DNA of 64,000 bases from Gillisia limnaea DSM 15749 (GCF_000243235.1 NZ_JH594606.1:3493709-3557708); one strand, 5' to 3'; positions 34,513 to 42,977 are shown, counted from the first letter of the stretch. Numbers and translations: made by a program. Notes: a model not told the origin generated them from the sequence alone.

Positions 34513-35199
34513 TTAATTCGTGATCTCTAAAAGCTGGTCTACAAGTTTAGGAACTCCTATAGCCGCTTTTTCGTTGATTATTGTAATATCAGAGCCCGGG
34601 GAGATGGTAGGTTTAGGATCAATAAAATAAATCCTTGTACCCTGTTTCACAAAATCCATTAGAGCGGCAGCCGGATAAACCTGCATGGAAGTTCCAATTA
34701 TTAGCAGAATATCCGCCTGTTCGGTGATTTCTGCAGCTACGCTAAACATTGGGACAGCCTCACCAAACCATACAACGTGTGGTCTTAACTGAAAGTTATG
34801 CTCACAGAAATCTCCGGGATTTAAATCGGATCTCCAATCCATAATGAGGTCTTCATCAAAGGTGCTCCTAACCTTCAAGAGTTCTCCATGAAGATGAATA
34901 ACACTAGTGCTTCCGGCTCTTTCGTGAAGATCATCAATATTTTGTGTTACCACGCTTACCTTATATTTCTTCTCGAGTTTTACAAGCGCAAGGTGTGCAG
35001 CGTTGGGGTTAACCGCTAAAAGCTGTTTGCGGCGTTCGTTATAAAACTGTAAGACTTTTTTAGTGTTTCGTTCCCAGCCCTGTGGCGATGCCACTTCCAT
35101 AATGTCGTGACCTTCCCATAAACCATCGGCATCCCTAAATGTTTTTATTCCGCTTTCAGCGCTTATTCCTGCTCCGGTAAGTACAACTACATGTTTCAT
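34513..35199 (-). CDS. cobB: class III sirtuin, NAD-dependent protein deacylase without zinc cysteines
   Basis: A 228-residue Sir2 enzyme. GAGISAESGI (9-18) and the TQNIDDLHERAG segment bind NAD; His104 (LHGEL) is the catalytic base. Tyr53 and Arg56 form the Y-x-x-R motif that recognises succinyl and malonyl groups in SIRT5 and E. coli CobB, so desuccinylation is likely. The zinc-binding region, usually two CxxC pairs between LHG and RPxVVWFGE, holds a single cysteine (GDFCEHN) here, so a zinc ribbon cannot form. Similar short forms occur in other Bacteroidota. Monocistronic as far as visible. Confidence 0.93.
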   Translation of the reverse strand: MKHVVVLTGAGISAESGIKTFRDADGLWEGHDIMEVASPQGWERNTKKVLQFYNERRKQLLAVNPNAAHLALVKLEKKYKVSVVTQNIDDLHERAGSTSVIHLHGELLKVRSTFDEDLIMDWRSDLNPGDFCEHNFQLRPHVVWFGEAVPMFSVAAEITEQADILLIIGTSMQVYPAAALMDFVKQGTRIYFIDPKPTISPGSDITIINEKAAIGVPKLVDQLLEITN

Positions 35200-35533
35200 T
35201 ATTAAATTGAATTGCTTGTAAATTAAGGTTTTAAAGGAATAAATTCAGGAAGATGTTTAATTTTTTTCAGAAGGAACTATTATTTTTCGTAATGCGGAAA
35301 TGATTTCCTTTATCAATCCCTGTTTTTCAATTAGTTGGACGACGCTTAGTTTTAAATTACCTGGCCAATTTCACAAACAGATTTCGACAATTTATGTGTG
35401 ATAAACTTAACTCCCAGTTTTTAAAAGACTAAATCCTTTAACTGGAAAATGGTTTTTTGGGTAAGAACAATTCGCAGCAAAAGTTTTTAGGATCAAAAAA
35501 GCTAAAAAAACATATTGGAATAAATATGTAAAT
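35200..35533. other. intergenic stretch between the sirtuin gene and the tRNA terminator
   Basis: No protein-like ORF, consensus promoter or strong hairpin was found. A loose CCAGTT/AACTGG pairing at about 35414-35445 is too open to interpret. Confidence 0.35.
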
Positions 35534-35565
35534 AAAAAACCCGGGATTTAAATCCCGGGTTTTTT
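35534..35565. terminator. perfect-palindrome terminator downstream of tRNA-Met
   Basis: AAAAAACCCGGGATTT (35534-35549) and AAATCCCGGGTTTTTT (35550-35565) are exact 16-bp inverted copies, so both strands end in six T. The ends of the stem open to leave a short loop. Confidence 0.9.
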
Positions 35566-35576
35566 TGATTCACTAG

Positions 35577-35650
35577 TAGCGAGAAGGGGGCACGATCCCC
35601 TGACCTCCGGGTTATGAATCCGACGCTCTAACCAACTGAGCTACCTCGCC
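35577..35650 (-). tRNA. tRNA-Met (CAU), elongator type
   Basis: A 74-base cloverleaf on minus: acceptor GGCGAGG pairs with TCTCGCT (G1-U72 wobble, as in other elongator tRNA-Met), discriminator A, D-arm GCTCAGTTGGTTAGAGC, anticodon loop TTCATAA, and T-arm AGGGG/CCCCT. The T-loop reads ATCGTGC instead of starting TTC. The CCA end is not encoded. The anticodon stem has an A31-C39 mismatch. The G1-U72 end and GCTCAG-type D-arm argue against initiator and against tRNA-Ile2. Confidence 0.93.
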
Positions 35651-35714
35651 ATTTTATCATGATTTCGCGAACAAGAAAATGCTTAACTAACCAAGGCATC
35701 CTTCTTAGCGGCTG

Positions 35715-35745
35715 CAAATATAGAAACTATTTCAGTTGAGGCAAA
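35715..35745 (-). promoter_or_regulatory. promoter of tRNA-Met
   Basis: On minus: TTTG (plus 35742-35745), 19-base spacer, TATATTTG (plus 35715-35722). Exact consensus. It predicts a 5' leader of about 58 nt removed by RNase P. Confidence 0.8.
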
Positions 35746-35827
35746 TATTATTTTCTGAAATATTTATTTTGTTTATTTTTTATGTTAGCAATTAATATTT
35801 ATATTGCCCAAAACTAACAAATAAAGC

Positions 35828-36214
35828 ATGGAAGATAAAGTTAAGTACGAGATGGAATTTCCTATTCAGGCATCCCCTTCGTTATTATATCAATATATTT
35901 CAACACCTTCTGGATTAAGTGAGTGGTATGCGGATAATGTAAATTCCAGAGGTGAACTTTTTACTTTTATTTGGGATGGATCTGAGGAGAAGGCCAATTT
36001 GGTGAGTAAAAAGAACGGGGAACGAATCAAATTTCGTTGGGAAGATGATACAGACACCCCATATTATTTTGAAATAAGAATTCAGGTGGATGAAATTACC
36101 AAAGATGTTTCCATCATGATAACAGATTTTGCCGAAGAAGATGAAATTGACGAAGGAAAAATGCTTTGGGAGAATATGATCTCCGATCTAAAACAGATTT
36201 TGGGTTCCTCTTAG
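35828..36214 (+). CDS. START-like domain protein
   Basis: A 128-residue soluble protein of the helix-grip (SRPBCC/AHSA1-like) fold: VKYEMEFPIQASPSLLYQYISTPSGLSEWYADNV is the first strand-helix unit of this fold, followed by a beta sheet (FTFIWDGSEEKANLV, RIKFRWEDD) and a long C-terminal helix (MLWENMISDLKQIL). Hydrophobic-ligand binding is possible but no ligand is known. A terminator-like hairpin follows within 30 bases. Confidence 0.85.
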   Translation: MEDKVKYEMEFPIQASPSLLYQYISTPSGLSEWYADNVNSRGELFTFIWDGSEEKANLVSKKNGERIKFRWEDDTDTPYYFEIRIQVDEITKDVSIMITDFAEEDEIDEGKMLWENMISDLKQILGSS

Positions 36215-36233
36215 ATTTCTTTATTTTAAATAC

Positions 36234-36241
36234 TACATTTG
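36234..36241 (+). promoter_or_regulatory. probable -7 box of the aminotransferase gene, next to a terminator stem
   Basis: TACATTTG fits TAnnTTTG. No good TTTG lies 19 bases upstream. The predicted start, near 36247, falls inside the 5' arm of the hairpin at 36242-36260. Confidence 0.4.
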
Positions 36242-36267
36242 CCCCGTTTATTAAACGGGGTTTTTTT
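36242..36267 (+). terminator. terminator abutting the aminotransferase start codon
   Basis: CCCCGTTTA (36242-36250) pairs with TAAACGGGG (36252-36260, slippage of one base possible), then seven T, and the ATG begins at 36268. It should stop the START-like gene's transcript. Confidence 0.7.
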
Positions 36268-37113
36268 ATGATAAATTTAAACGGAAATATAGTCGAAAAC
36301 GAGCAGGCAACAATTACTGTTTTTAATAGGGGATTAGCTTATGGGGATTCGGTATTTGAAACTATTCGGGTTATAAGCGGAAAAATAATGTTCTGGGAGG
36401 ATCATTATTTTAGGCTTATGGCATCCATGAGAATTATGAGAATGGAAATTCCTGAAAATTTTTCACCAGAATTCCTGGAAGAGCAAATCCTGAATTTAAT
36501 CAAAGAAAACCTTCTTGAAAATTCTCCGGCAAGAATCAAGTTTACCGTATATAGAAAACAAGGAGGTTATTATAAACCTAAAACCCTGGATATCGATTAT
36601 TTTATTCTGGCCGAGGAATTAAAAGATCCATTTTATTTATTCAATTCCGATAAATACGAAATAGAGCTTTTTAAAGACCATTACATCACAAGCGGATTAT
36701 TATCTTCTATTAAATCCAATAACCGCGCTATAAATGTATTGGGGAGCATATACGCTAAGGAAAATCAATATAACAACTGTTTGCTTCTAAATGAAAATAA
36801 AGCCGTTGTAGAGGCTTTAAACGGGAACATTTTTCTTGTGAAGGATAACAAAATAAAAACTCCGCCGCTAGCTGAAGGTGCTTTGAATGGTATTATAAGA
36901 AAACAGGTGATCTCGATAATCAAAAAGATGATGGATCTTGAAATAGAGGAAGCATCAATTTCACCTTTTGAACTTCAAAAAGCCGATGAATTGTTTATTA
37001 CCAATGTGATTGTAGGGATACAGCCGGTTACAAAATATAGAAAAAAGGAATTTGGGGCAGAAGTGGCGAAAGAACTTCTTTCAAAACTTAATGTAAAGGC
37101 AAGGCTTGCCTAG
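36268..37113 (+). CDS. class IV aminotransferase, PLP fold type IV
   Basis: A 281-residue enzyme of the branched-chain aminotransferase/aminodeoxychorismate lyase/D-amino acid transaminase family. It starts INLNGNIVENEQATITVFNRGLAYGDSVFETIRV, a clear family signature. The PLP-binding lysine is Lys149 in SSIKSNN, followed by EALNGNIFLVK and the TPPLAEGALNGIIR phosphate-binding segment. Which of the three activities it has is unclear; PabC-like lyase is the likeliest by length and pattern. The frame extends 34 codons upstream, but this runs through the terminator hairpin, so ATG 36268 is used. Four bases overlap the convergent AlgH gene. Confidence 0.88.
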   Translation: MINLNGNIVENEQATITVFNRGLAYGDSVFETIRVISGKIMFWEDHYFRLMASMRIMRMEIPENFSPEFLEEQILNLIKENLLENSPARIKFTVYRKQGGYYKPKTLDIDYFILAEELKDPFYLFNSDKYEIELFKDHYITSGLLSSIKSNNRAINVLGSIYAKENQYNNCLLLNENKAVVEALNGNIFLVKDNKIKTPPLAEGALNGIIRKQVISIIKKMMDLEIEEASISPFELQKADELFITNVIVGIQPVTKYRKKEFGAEVAKELLSKLNVKARLA

Positions 37114-37670
37114 TTGTAACTTGGATTTTCCGGTGCATTGGACCATAGCATATAATCCCCGCCCAATTCAATCATTTTATCTTTCCAAAAGGAGCGATAT
37201 GGACGTTCTATAATATCTTTTGCATCCTGATGAGAACTTATGATCCATGCATTAGTGTCTAGTTCATCTTTTAACTGCTGTGCATCCCATCCTGAGTATC
37301 CCAGGAAAAATCGTATTTGTTTCTCAGTAATCAAATCGTTTAAGATCAATTCTTTTACAACTTCAAAGTTACCGCCCCAATAAATGCCGTTCGCAATCTC
37401 TATGCTTTCCGGAATAAGCTCCGGAACCTTATGGATGAAATATAAGTTGTCCTGTTCTACAGGCCCGCCATTATAAACCTTAAATCCTTTATCGAGTTCA
37501 GGGATTAGGTCATTCAAGGTGAAATCAAGAACCTTATTAAGTATAAAACCAATTGAGCCACTTTCGGAATGTTCTGCAAGCAAAATCACCGATCGGTTGA
37601 AAGATGCATCTCCAATGATTGAAGGCTCAGCCACTAAAAGGAGTCCCTTGGATGGTTTTAAAGCTATCAT
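37110..37670 (-). CDS. YqgE/AlgH family protein
   Basis: A 186-residue protein with the family landmarks GLLLVAEPSIIGDASFNRSVILLAEH, SIGFILNK, VYNGGPVEQDNLYFIHK and a GYSGWDAQQLKDEL segment. The family is widespread; AlgH was linked to alginate regulation in Pseudomonas, but a general biochemical activity is not established. Cytoplasmic. Convergent with the aminotransferase gene with a four-base overlap. Confidence 0.93.
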   Translation of the reverse strand: MIALKPSKGLLLVAEPSIIGDASFNRSVILLAEHSESGSIGFILNKVLDFTLNDLIPELDKGFKVYNGGPVEQDNLYFIHKVPELIPESIEIANGIYWGGNFEVVKELILNDLITEKQIRFFLGYSGWDAQQLKDELDTNAWIISSHQDAKDIIERPYRSFWKDKMIELGGDYMLWSNAPENPSYN

Positions 37671-37737
37671 AATTAAATACTTTAATTAAATCTAAAGATT
37701 TAATTATTAATTTCAAATGATTTTTATTGTTTTTTGT

Positions 37738-37764
37738 AAAAAAAAACTCTCCCGAGGGAGAGTT
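37738..37764 (-). terminator. terminator of the HU gene
   Basis: On minus, AACTCTCCC and GGGAGAGTT arms (plus 37745-37764) with a run of T at plus 37738-37744. Confidence 0.85.
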
Positions 37765-37789
37765 GATTTTATTTACTAATTACTAAGAA

Positions 37790-38062
37790 TTAGTTTACAG
37801 CTTTTTGCAAGTCTGCTCCTGCTTTAAATTTCACTACATTTTTTGCAGCAATTTTAATAGTTTTTCCAGTTTGTGGGTTTCTTCCTTCACGAGCAGCTCT
37901 TTTAGAAACTGACCAGGAACCAAATCCAACTAAAGAAACACGATCACCTTTTTTAAGGGACTTTTCTACATTTTCTAAGAATGATTCTAATGCCTTTTTT
38001 GCTGCTGCTTTTGAGATACCAGCGTTTTCAGCCATTGCATCGATTAAATCCGTTTTGTTCAT
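37790..38062 (-). CDS. hup: HU-family DNA-binding protein
   Basis: A 90-residue nucleoid protein. It has the HU dimer core ([27 protein letters not shown]), the [28 protein letters not shown] arm-entry region with the conserved RNPxTG turn whose proline intercalates into DNA, and the closing [11 protein letters not shown]. The gene is monocistronic, with a promoter and terminator of its own. Confidence 0.97.
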   Translation of the reverse strand: MNKTDLIDAMAENAGISKAAAKKALESFLENVEKSLKKGDRVSLVGFGSWSVSKRAAREGRNPQTGKTIKIAAKNVVKFKAGADLQKAVN

Positions 38063-38113
38063 AATTTGAATTTTAAATTAATTGTTGGTTAAACGTTCTG
38101 TTAATTTGCTTTA

Positions 38114-38144
38114 CAAATTTATGTGGATTTCTAAGCCGTGCAAG
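38114..38144 (-). promoter_or_regulatory. promoter of the HU gene
   Basis: On minus: CTTG (plus 38141-38144), 19-base spacer, TAAATTTG (plus 38114-38121). The -33 element has one mismatch to TTTG. Confidence 0.65.
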
Positions 38145-38247
38145 TAATAACAAGGGAAATACGGATTTTTGTTGATAACTTTAACATTTTGTTAATAAAA
38201 TAAGATTGATTTTCACGAAAATTCATAGTTTCAGCAATCACAAGGCC

Positions 38248-39195
38248 TTAGAGAACTTTGGCATCTGTTTCAAAATAATAGCCATTTAAAAGTTCCTTGG
38301 TGAGCATTTTTCGTTTTCCCGGTAACTGAATTTCCATTAAAATTACAAAACCGTCCTTAACAGCGACCTTTAGCTGTTTCTCAACCAAAAGCAATTCCCC
38401 AATCGAAAATTTATGTATTTCCTTCGAGATTTCAGCTTGATAAATTTTCATTTGTACTTGTTCCCTGTCATTTTTCAAATTGGTCCAGGCAGCAGGATAT
38501 GGATTTAGACCCCTTATAAAATTGTAAACTTGCTCTATTGAAACATTCCAGTTTATTCGGGTATTTTCCTTTGTGAGTTTAGGAGCTTCATTTAATGCGA
38601 GTTCAAGGTTTTGTTTCGTGGGAATAACTTTGTTATTTTGGATTAACTCAAGGGTTTCCACAACAAGTTCTGCACCTGTTTGCATCAATTTATCATGTAA
38701 TTCGCCTACACTTTCATCCGCTTTAATTTCAACCTCCCTTTGAAGGATCATCGCACCCGTATCTATCTTTTCATCTATAAAAAACGTGGATACTCCGGTT
38801 ACGGTCTCTCCGTTTATGATAGCCCAGTTTATTGGAGCTGCTCCGCGATATTGAGGCAGGAGGGAAGCGTGAAGGTTAAAAGTTCCATAGTCGGGTAACT
38901 GCCAAACGACCTTGGGCAGCATTCTAAATGCTACTACTACCTGAATATTTGGGTTTAAGGCTTTTATTTCTTCAATAAATTCAGAAGATTTTAAATTGAC
39001 CGGTTGCAATACATGGAGGCCATGAGCTACTGCATATTGTTTAACTGCGCTTTCCTGAAGTTTTCTCCCACGCCCAGAAGGTTTGTCTGGAGCAGTCACA
39101 ACGCCCAACACATTAAAACCGGCTTTAATAATTTCTTTTAATGTAGAAACAGCAAACTCCGGCGTACCCATAAAAACTATTCGTAAATTTTTCAT
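38248..39195 (-). CDS. fmt: methionyl-tRNA formyltransferase
   Basis: A 315-residue enzyme that formylates initiator Met-tRNA. The N-terminal formyltransferase domain has RIVFMGTPEFAVSTL and the catalytic segment NLHASLLPQYRGAAPINWAI, with the GVSTFFIDEKIDTGAMI strand. The C-terminal oligonucleotide-binding domain begins about 210 (YNFIRGLNPYPAAWT). The start overlaps the recQ stop by four bases, so both are coupled. Confidence 0.97.
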   Translation of the reverse strand: MKNLRIVFMGTPEFAVSTLKEIIKAGFNVLGVVTAPDKPSGRGRKLQESAVKQYAVAHGLHVLQPVNLKSSEFIEEIKALNPNIQVVVAFRMLPKVVWQLPDYGTFNLHASLLPQYRGAAPINWAIINGETVTGVSTFFIDEKIDTGAMILQREVEIKADESVGELHDKLMQTGAELVVETLELIQNNKVIPTKQNLELALNEAPKLTKENTRINWNVSIEQVYNFIRGLNPYPAAWTNLKNDREQVQMKIYQAEISKEIHKFSIGELLLVEKQLKVAVKDGFVILMEIQLPGKRKMLTKELLNGYYFETDAKVL

Positions 39196-41096
39196 AAATG
39201 TTTTAACTTATATTTATTGCTTGCATTTAAATTGATAATATCCTTTTCCATCATCAACTGCAACACCTTGAGTATTCCAGCTTCAGGATAGGGAAGTGCT
39301 GCTACAAGTTCTCTTGAGTTTTTCTCACCAGATTCCAGTAATTCTATAATCCCAAGATACATGTGTTTTATCAAATCCTTTTTAAAATTCTTTTCGGGAG
39401 GAAGACAAACCGAACAAATTCCGCATTTTTCGGTAGTGTTTTCCCCAAAATAATTCAGAAGTTGCTGGCTTCTGCAGGTTTTTTCATTTCCCACATAAGA
39501 TAGAATGGCCTCTATTTTATCTGTTTTATTTTTTATCTGATTTTTTATGTATTTTGAAAAAGGATAGATTCCGGTTTCATCCTCCCTTGGAACCAAAAAT
39601 GTGATGGAAGCGTCATTTTGCTGATGTTCAAACTCAACAATCTTATCTTGGTGTAGCTTATTTAACACCTTAATGACTTCAGCTTCTGTAGTAGTTGCTT
39701 TTTTTCCTACTGAAGAAAGGTTCACGGGCATTTTATTTTCAAAAATTCCGCCATAATTCCGCAAGATCGCTTTCACGGTTGGATCAAATTTGGAATTTTC
39801 TTCCAGATAATGAAAAAGCTGTTTGTTTGAAATTATAAACTGTAAGAGTGCCGATTTTTGATATTGCTGTGAAAGTTTTAGAATACTTATCCTGTCCAGT
39901 AATTGCAGCGCATTATAGGCTTTTATTGAATTAAACTGGTAGCGGTTGCAAAATTCAGCAAAATTAAAATCGTGAGTTGTATCCATGCCTTCCCCATAAG
40001 CGATTTGAAAATAAGTGACTAGTTTTTTATAGATAAGGATTACAAATTCCATATCCGGAAGGGTGTTTATAAACTGATTTTTAAGGAGAGGAATATCACT
40101 TTTATTAGTAATTATGGTTGCCGCTGCGTTTTGATCGTCCCTTCCTGCGCGTCCAGCTTCCTGAAAATAACTTTCTATACTTTCAGGCAGGTTGAGATGT
40201 ACCACATTTCGTACGTTGGGTTTGTCTATACCCATTCCAAAAGCATTTGTGGCCACCATAATTTTCACATCTTCCTTAAGCCACCCACTAAGTCTTTTAG
40301 ATTTCTCTTTCCCGGTCAATCCACCATGATAGGCTGCAACTTTATAGCCATAATATTCAAGTTCCCTCGAGATTTCCTGAGTTGCATTCCTGCTTCGCAC
40401 ATAAATGATCGCAGATTTGGATTTATCTTCCAGTAATTCCCGGAGTCGGTAGATCTTATCTTCAGCAAAAAGAACATTAAATGCAATGTTTTTTCGCTCC
40501 AGAGACTTTTTAAATATCTTTGGATTGGAAAGCAATAATTGTTTCTTGATATCCTCTACAACTTCCTTTGTAGCAGAAGCGGTTAAAGCCATTACAGGAA
40601 CTCCCGGATGTAATTCTCTTAAAATTGAAATATTGAGATAGGCCGGACGAAAATCATGACCCCACTGGGATATACAATGTGCCTCATCTACCCCAATTAA
40701 ATTCACATTCATTTGTTTGATGCGCTGTTGTACCAGTTCCTGCTGTAAACGCTCTGGAGAAAGGTAGAGAAATTTGTAATTTCCGTGGATGCAATTATCA
40801 AGAAGAGCATCCAACTCTGTAAAAGAAATTCCGGAAGTGATTGCCAGGGCCTTAATCCCTTTCTTTTGAAGGCTACCTACCTGGTCTTCTATGAGTGCGA
40901 CCAACGGGGAAATAATAATACAAATTCCATCTTTTAGCAATGCCGGAATTTGAAAACATAGGGATTTTCCACCTCCGGTAGGCAATAAGGCGATAATATC
41001 TTCCCCCTTATATGCTTCGGAAATAATTTCTTCCTGTAAAGACCTAAATGATTCGTGTCCCCAGTACTTTTGAAGTATGTGTTTTGCTTCCTGCAA
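39192..41096 (-). CDS. recQ: ATP-dependent DNA helicase RecQ
   Basis: A 634-residue superfamily 2 helicase. Motif I LPTGGGKSLCFQ, motif II DEAHCISQWGHDFRP (with the RecQ-specific aromatic loop), motif III TASAT and motif VI GRAGRD are clear. The RQC zinc site is present (CRSQQLL, CGICSVC), whereas a full HRDC domain is not recognisable at the C-terminus. It unwinds recombination and fork intermediates. It lies between the NadR-like ATPase gene (two-base gap) and fmt. Confidence 0.96.
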   Translation of the reverse strand: MQEAKHILQKYWGHESFRSLQEEIISEAYKGEDIIALLPTGGGKSLCFQIPALLKDGICIIISPLVALIEDQVGSLQKKGIKALAITSGISFTELDALLDNCIHGNYKFLYLSPERLQQELVQQRIKQMNVNLIGVDEAHCISQWGHDFRPAYLNISILRELHPGVPVMALTASATKEVVEDIKKQLLLSNPKIFKKSLERKNIAFNVLFAEDKIYRLRELLEDKSKSAIIYVRSRNATQEISRELEYYGYKVAAYHGGLTGKEKSKRLSGWLKEDVKIMVATNAFGMGIDKPNVRNVVHLNLPESIESYFQEAGRAGRDDQNAAATIITNKSDIPLLKNQFINTLPDMEFVILIYKKLVTYFQIAYGEGMDTTHDFNFAEFCNRYQFNSIKAYNALQLLDRISILKLSQQYQKSALLQFIISNKQLFHYLEENSKFDPTVKAILRNYGGIFENKMPVNLSSVGKKATTTEAEVIKVLNKLHQDKIVEFEHQQNDASITFLVPREDETGIYPFSKYIKNQIKNKTDKIEAILSYVGNEKTCRSQQLLNYFGENTTEKCGICSVCLPPEKNFKKDLIKHMYLGIIELLESGEKNSRELVAALPYPEAGILKVLQLMMEKDIINLNASNKYKLKHL

Positions 41097-41098
41097 GT

Positions 41099-41638
41099 TT
41101 AGGCATCAAGATTATTCAATATGAAATCACAGCGTTTGTTTATACTGCCTTTTGGCACCTCTATAGGCTCATATCCAAAGCCAAGGTATGTTTTTTCAAG
41201 ATAGGAATGTATGACTTTTGCCTGCTCAAAAGTTTCATAACGCTCATTATCGTTTACATAAATTTCTTTCCAGGGTGGTAATAAAAACACCTTTTCATAT
41301 TTATATAAGGTACAGGCTTTAGAGAAAGTAGAGGGATATTCTGTGCCAAAATAATCCATGTAGGCCAGAACATCAGGGATACCACGGTCTATGAATATGT
41401 GATTTTCTGAAGAGCTTTTCGACTCGTGATGTTGATTTATTCTTGCTTCGAGTAGTTTAAAGCTGAATAAGAAAGGGTCTTCCAGAAAAAGTTGATCGAT
41501 ACCCTGTTTTTGAGCTTCTGCAGTAACTTCCCTGGAAACCTCATGCAGGCAACAGTGCCCATTGGACTCCAGTTTTTTGATAACTGAAGATTTTCCGGAA
41601 CCGGGGCCTCCCGTAATAAGTATTCTTTTATTTTTCAC
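41099..41638 (-). CDS. AAA_28/NadR-like P-loop ATPase
   Basis: A 179-residue single-domain P-loop protein. Walker A GGPGSGKSS is at about residues 10-18, HIFIDRGIPDVLAYMDYFG contains the Walker B-like Asp, and a basic patch KKTYLGFGYEPIEVPKGSINKR follows. The family (PF13521) includes the ribosylnicotinamide-kinase domain of NadR, but many members have unknown substrates. First gene of the minus unit with recQ and fmt. Confidence 0.85.
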   Translation of the reverse strand: MKNKRILITGGPGSGKSSVIKKLESNGHCCLHEVSREVTAEAQKQGIDQLFLEDPFLFSFKLLEARINQHHESKSSSENHIFIDRGIPDVLAYMDYFGTEYPSTFSKACTLYKYEKVFLLPPWKEIYVNDNERYETFEQAKVIHSYLEKTYLGFGYEPIEVPKGSINKRCDFILNNLDA

Positions 41639-41717
41639 TTTGCAAATTTCGGTATTTGTATGCTATAAAAAAAATGAAGTATAGATTGTATATTTGCACT
41701 TTATTGAAAGAACAACT

Positions 41718-42014
41718 ATGATGGATTCAGCTCAAAACCCCGAAGAATTTTACGAAAATTTAAAGATCAAATTACAGGATACAGCCATGTGGCCCACGGA
41801 ATATTTGTATAAATTTATAGTGGTCACAAAGGAATCAAAAGTAGAGATCATTCAGCAGGTATTTGACAATATGGGGGCTGTGATCCAAACTACGAAATCT
41901 AAAAAAGGAAAATACACCAGTGTTTCGGTAAATGTCAGGATGAAAAATCCAGATGCCGTAATTGAAAAATACAAGGAGATAGGTGAAAAAGTGGATGGGG
42001 TGATCTCCTTATAG
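41718..42014 (+). CDS. DUF493 (YbeD-like) protein
   Basis: A 98-residue ACT-like small protein: FYENLKIKLQDTAMWPTEYLYKFIVV, VEIIQQVFDNMGAVIQTTKSKKGKYTSVSVNVRM and a C-terminal YKEIGEKVDGVISL, all DUF493 features. The frame is open back to 41694, but that point lies in a TATATTTG box (41689-41696) that is probably its -7 element. ATG 41718 is used; 41721 is equally possible. Confidence 0.88.
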   Translation: MMDSAQNPEEFYENLKIKLQDTAMWPTEYLYKFIVVTKESKVEIIQQVFDNMGAVIQTTKSKKGKYTSVSVNVRMKNPDAVIEKYKEIGEKVDGVISL

Positions 42015-42018
42015 TTAA

Positions 42019-42036
42019 CGGCTTTTTAAGCCTTTT
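42019..42036 (+). terminator. weak terminator after the DUF493 gene
   Basis: GGCTT (42020-42024) and AAGCC (42028-42032), followed by four T. The stem is short. Confidence 0.4.
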
Positions 42037-42103
42037 CTCATATAATTTAAATAAACTTTGTTTAATTCCATCGGTGATTTTAATTGACTATTACACGCCT
42101 GTC

Positions 42104-42277
42104 CTATTCAGATTGGATCTCAGCGAAATTCTGGAAATTTCTTCCTTTTAAATGTTTCTTTAGCTTTCTTAGAGCCAATTGATTTTTATCCTGGAAGTAG
42201 TGTTTCGGGCCGTTGACCTTCTGTTCTTTAAAATGTTCAAAGAATAGGGGATTTGAATAATATTTAGTATTTTGCAC
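42104..42277 (-). CDS. possible small protein of 57 residues, GTG start
   Basis: An uninterrupted frame of 57 codons in a 307-base gap. GTG at 42277 is the only ordinary start; an in-frame stop lies four codons upstream of it. The composition is protein-like, basic and aromatic: LFFEHFKEQKVNGPKHYF, then QLALRKLKKHLKGRNFQNF. It has no signal peptide or membrane segment. I do not recognise the family. It could be a real small protein or the C-terminal remnant of a lost gene. Confidence 0.35.
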   Translation of the reverse strand: MQNTKYYSNPLFFEHFKEQKVNGPKHYFQDKNQLALRKLKKHLKGRNFQNFAEIQSE

Positions 42278-42321
42278 CCGATATAATTTCTACCTATAGT
42301 TATTACCTTTAAATTTCAATT

Positions 42322-42963
42322 TTGACATACGAACTAGAATATAACTCTGAAAGGAGTAAGCTGATCATTCCCGAATATGGGCGGCATTTGCAGAAAATGG
42401 TTGAACATACCCTTGCTATTGAGGATGATAAAGAACGAAACAAAGTAGCCAAATCTATTATTGCCATAATGGGTAATATGAACCCTCATTTAAGGGATGT
42501 TCCCGATTTTCAGCATAAATTGTGGGATCAAATTTTTATCATCAGTGATTTTAAACTTGATGTAGATTCCCCTTTCCCAAAACCTACCAGGGAATTACTT
42601 GAAGCACATCCAACTCCAATGGGCTATCCACAGAATTTTCCAAAATATCGTTTTTACGGAAACAATATTAAAAGAATGATCGATGAGGCTGTAAAAATGG
42701 AAGAAGGGCAATTAAAAGAAGCTCTTGTACTTGCCATCGCTAACCACATGAAGAAATCCTATCTCAACTGGAACCGGGAAACGGTGGATGATGATGTGAT
42801 CTTTGATCACTTGAAGGAATTAAGTGGGGGAACTATCAATCTTAAAAATAGTGAAGAGGACCTTAGTGAAGCTTCAAACTTGTTAAAAGGAAATAAAAAA
42901 TACAAAAACACACCAAAAAAAGCAGTTAGCAGCCGACCAGCACGTGGGCGTAAACGCTTTTAA
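42322..42963 (+). CDS. DUF4290 protein, TTG start
   Basis: A 213-residue protein matching the Bacteroidota family DUF4290: YELEYNSERSKLIIPEYGRHLQKMVEHTLAI, IMGNMNPHLRD, FKHKLWDQ-type segments and YNWNRE-like SYLNWNRETVDDD. Function unknown. Family members begin just before LEYN, and the only start in that position is TTG. The C-terminal 35 residues are Lys/Arg-rich and may be disordered. The next gene, murA, begins 15 bases after the stop, so the two form an operon. Confidence 0.88.
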   Translation: MTYELEYNSERSKLIIPEYGRHLQKMVEHTLAIEDDKERNKVAKSIIAIMGNMNPHLRDVPDFQHKLWDQIFIISDFKLDVDSPFPKPTRELLEAHPTPMGYPQNFPKYRFYGNNIKRMIDEAVKMEEGQLKEALVLAIANHMKKSYLNWNRETVDDDVIFDHLKELSGGTINLKNSEEDLSEASNLLKGNKKYKNTPKKAVSSRPARGRKRF

Positions 42964-42977
42964 AATACACTTACCAA

